A stretch of DNA of 31,644 nt from Acidobacteriaceae bacterium (GTDB lineage: Bacteria; Acidobacteriota; Terriglobia; Terriglobales; Acidobacteriaceae), in the NCBI GenBank assembly GCA_003133425.1, contig PKXI01000239.1:1-31644 (forward strand), written 5' to 3'. The translations under genes were made by a program, and so were the position numbers. This document shows, piece by piece, positions 29,709-31,644 of the stretch. Numbering within the stretch: the first letter of the stretch is position 1; each line of letters starts with the position of its first letter. A model generated the notes under the pieces. The model made no database searches and was not told the origin of the DNA. It saw nothing but the letters and a program-made list of their open reading frames with translations.

Positions 29709-30596
29709 ATGCGAGAAATGGTTTACCTGGGTCTCGCGAGTTTCGCACTCATGGTTTCTGCAATACCAATAGCAGGACAGTCTACCCGAGGGCAAACAAC
29801 GGCTCCCTGCCCGGTGACGCCCGCCAAAGTTCAACGTGAGGCTTATACGGCGGAGTTGAAGATCACCAGCGTGCAAAAGCTTGTGGATGGCACAACAATC
29901 TCCCGCGAAACCAGGGAGATGAGGGCGCGGGATTCGCAGGGCCGTTTTTTGCATACGAACAGCAGCTTTCCGAATATGAACATTGGCTTTCCTGATCCTG
30001 GGGCGCGCAGTTCGGTGACCTGGACGAATGTAAGCGACCCCGTAGAGGGAACACAGATCACCTGGGACTCACAGAACAAGAGGGCAAGAGTTATAAAGCT
30101 GCCTCCGGCGGATCAGCGGCAGGGATGCTGGGCAACCGACGCCGGAAATTTCAGGGTCTCCTATGGTCCTTCATCGCAGCGGGTCACGGCGACGCAAGGA
30201 GCCGGCCTCGGCACGGGAGTTTCCGCCGCAATTGCGGTGATGCCGAACGGGACGATTCCACGACCTTTGCGGCAAACCCCGGCAAGAGAGGACCTTGGAA
30301 CCGCGACCATCATGGGCATTAAAGCGCACGGGTATCGCTCAACCTTCACGACCCCGGTGGGCGAGATTGGCAACGACAGGCCACTGGTGCGGACCAACGA
30401 GTCCTGGACGGCACCCGGATTCGACTTTCCGCTTAGGCAGGTGGACACGGATCCGCAGAGCGGGACGCGAACGACTGAAGTAGTGAGCCTGGATCTGAGC
30501 GAACCCGACCGAGCGACCTTTCAGCCACCGGACGGATACGAAGTGGTGGTTGATGAGTTGCATGAGGTTGCCTGCTCTCGTCCAATCACACCCTAA
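29709..30596 (+). CDS. Exported protein of unknown function
   Basis: I do not recognise the family. The 295-residue product from ATG 29709 (AAGGGG seven bases upstream) begins with a signal peptide (MVYLGLASFALMVSAIPIAGQ). The rest is rich in beta-strands and polar residues: AYTAELKITSVQKLVDGTTI, SRETREMRARDSQGRFLHT, a pattern often seen in Acidobacteriota exported proteins with such a repetitive strand start, then TIMGIKAHGYRSTF and EVVSLDLSEPDRATFQPPDGYEV near the end. Cysteines are few (one near the mature start, one mid-protein and one near the C-terminus). It is divergent from nadB and followed by a Tat-exported reductase on the same strand. Confidence 0.7.
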   Translation: MREMVYLGLASFALMVSAIPIAGQSTRGQTTAPCPVTPAKVQREAYTAELKITSVQKLVDGTTISRETREMRARDSQGRFLHTNSSFPNMNIGFPDPGARSSVTWTNVSDPVEGTQITWDSQNKRARVIKLPPADQRQGCWATDAGNFRVSYGPSSQRVTATQGAGLGTGVSAAIAVMPNGTIPRPLRQTPAREDLGTATIMGIKAHGYRSTFTTPVGEIGNDRPLVRTNESWTAPGFDFPLRQVDTDPQSGTRTTEVVSLDLSEPDRATFQPPDGYEVVVDELHEVACSRPITP

Positions 30597-30731
30597 TCAC
30601 GCATTTACAGCGGCCTTTTCCAATCCAACCCCACTTTGAAGTGCGAGAGCGGGCGGCGTTAATGCGGGCTGAATGCGAATTGTGGTAATCTTCGGGCAAT
30701 TGGTCCCCCTTGGCCAATCCGCGGAGGTTGC

Positions 30732-31616
30732 GTGCATTCCATTTCCAGAAGACATTTTCTTAAGACCGGACTCGCGGCGGGCACACTGGCAAGCGTGGGT
30801 GCCCTTCCGCTGCTGGCAGAGCGCGGCAAGGCGACCGATTGGGTGGCGCTGGGTCGATCGGGCATGAAGGTGACGCGGCTGGCCTTTGGGACGGGGACGA
30901 ATAATGGCCGTGTGCAGCGGGACCTGGGCCAGGAAGGATTCACCAGCCTGGTGTGCTATGCGTACGACAGCGGGATTCGCTTCTTTGAATCCGCGGAGGC
31001 TTACCCGCAGATGCACGAGATGCTGGGGATCGCGTTGAAAGGAATTCCGCGCGAGAACTATCGGCTGATGACGAAGATGACGACGGGCGACGGCAGGGAT
31101 CCACAGACGAAGATTGACGACCTGCGCAAAGCGGCGCAGACGGACTATTTCGACATCATGCTGCTGCATGTGCAGCACACGGCGACCTGGCCGACCGATT
31201 CAGAGCAATGGCAGGATGTGATTCTCGAGAACGAGCATAAGCAGGCTGTTCGCACGCACGGCGCGAGCGTGCACGGACTGCCGGCGCTGCGCCAGGTTCC
31301 GACGGACAAGTGGTTGGAGATCGGCATGATCCGCATGAATCACAAGGGCGCTCATATGGATGCCGAAGACCCGCGGGCGCATGTGCCAGGCAACGTGAGC
31401 GAAGTGGTGGAGCATGTGCACGAGGCGCGGAAGGCTGGTAAAGGCGTGATCAGCATGAAGCTGATTGGCGAAGGATCGTTTACCAATCGCGAAGACCGCC
31501 AGGCATCAATGAGGTTCGCTTTCAGGAACGCAGGCGTAGATTGCGTGACAGTGGGATACAAGAGCCGGGCTGAAGTGGATGAAGCGATCGAGAATGTGAA
31601 TCTGGCGTTGGCGTAA
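30732..31616 (+). CDS. Tat-exported aldo/keto reductase
   Basis: A 294-residue oxidoreductase with a twin-arginine signal (SRRHFLKTGLAAGTLASVGA, about 5-24), so it is folded in the cytoplasm and exported. The AKR fold is seen in VALGRSGMKVTRLAFGTG, the segment GIRFFESAEAY, LMTKMTT and GASVHG. Of the usual tetrad D-Y-K-H, Y91, K115 and H181 are present but the aspartate position is glutamate (E86). Start GTG 30732 follows GGAGG by four bases. The substrate is unknown. Many Tat-exported AKR proteins occur in soil bacteria, and a reductant source outside the cytoplasm is not clear. Confidence 0.82.
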   Translation: MHSISRRHFLKTGLAAGTLASVGALPLLAERGKATDWVALGRSGMKVTRLAFGTGTNNGRVQRDLGQEGFTSLVCYAYDSGIRFFESAEAYPQMHEMLGIALKGIPRENYRLMTKMTTGDGRDPQTKIDDLRKAAQTDYFDIMLLHVQHTATWPTDSEQWQDVILENEHKQAVRTHGASVHGLPALRQVPTDKWLEIGMIRMNHKGAHMDAEDPRAHVPGNVSEVVEHVHEARKAGKGVISMKLIGEGSFTNREDRQASMRFAFRNAGVDCVTVGYKSRAEVDEAIENVNLALA

Positions 31617-31619
31617 CGA

Positions 31620-31644
31620 CAGTGAACAGTGGTCAGTGGTCAGT
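31620..31644 (+). repeat. 7-nt-period array at the window end
   Basis: CAGTGAA, CAGTGGT, CAGTGGT, CAGT begins four bases past the reductase stop codon and is cut by the window edge. Units are identical to those between lysC and dapB. Confidence 0.6.

Overview
The window looks like part of the chromosome of a soil-type Acidobacteriota (probably class Terriglobia). This is inferred from the GC-rich coding style, the linked ECF sigma/anti-sigma pair, the EF-P subtype with a PGNLRAF tip, many small secreted proteins, and the intergenic palindromes and short-period repeats. No plasmid, phage or rRNA operon is visible. One tRNA gene, tRNA-Val(CAC), is present.

Layout, left to right. (a) 1-3385 is a degraded accessory patch beside tRNA-Val: one broken gene for a TIR-like/P-loop ATPase protein (Sll1717-type), disrupted by a 1-nt frameshift and by a 49-bp insert with 9-bp direct repeats and short inverted ends. 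On the other side of the tRNA is a palindromic repeat that has itself been split by a 140-bp inverted-repeat element. (b) 3530-6036: a G-run tract, an ECF sigma factor, its zinc-type anti-sigma factor and a DUF3106 exported protein, closed by a terminator. (c) 6076-9424: a secreted GH3 beta-glycosidase and an EamA-type permease. (d) 9557-10170: elongation factor P, with an internal frameshift. (e) 10272-14101: 3-phosphoglycerate dehydrogenase fused in frame to an XRE-type HTH, a class V aminotransferase (together a serine/glycine metabolic unit), and divergent YqeY. (f) 14257-17637: exported beta-barrel-like protein, two coupled membrane proteins, and a DUF4382-type lipoprotein. (g) 18082-26662: lysine/threonine/DAP genes (dapA, dapB, lysC, asd) with NAD-isocitrate dehydrogenase and nrdR on the minus strand. 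These are interspersed with a secreted LamG-like protein, a secreted aldose epimerase and an orphan ParD antitoxin. (h) 26723-31644: DUF5995 protein, a structured non-coding stretch with a 16-codon ORF, nadB, an exported unknown protein and a Tat-exported aldo/keto reductase.

The metabolic genes form a coherent anabolic set: oxaloacetate/aspartate to lysine and NAD, and 3-phosphoglycerate to serine. The GH3, GalM and LamG proteins fit polysaccharide use outside the cytoplasm.

The least explained signals are four. First, a family of intergenic arrays with a strict 7-nt period (CAG or TAG plus four variable bases), usually at gene 3' ends and often in facing pairs. Second, the leader-peptide-like ORF with long-range complementary segments at 27540-27804. 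Third, the XRE-SerA fusion that keeps an internal ribosome site. Fourth, the two miniature insertions with recognisable target duplications. All calls are from reading the sequence; no database search was run.
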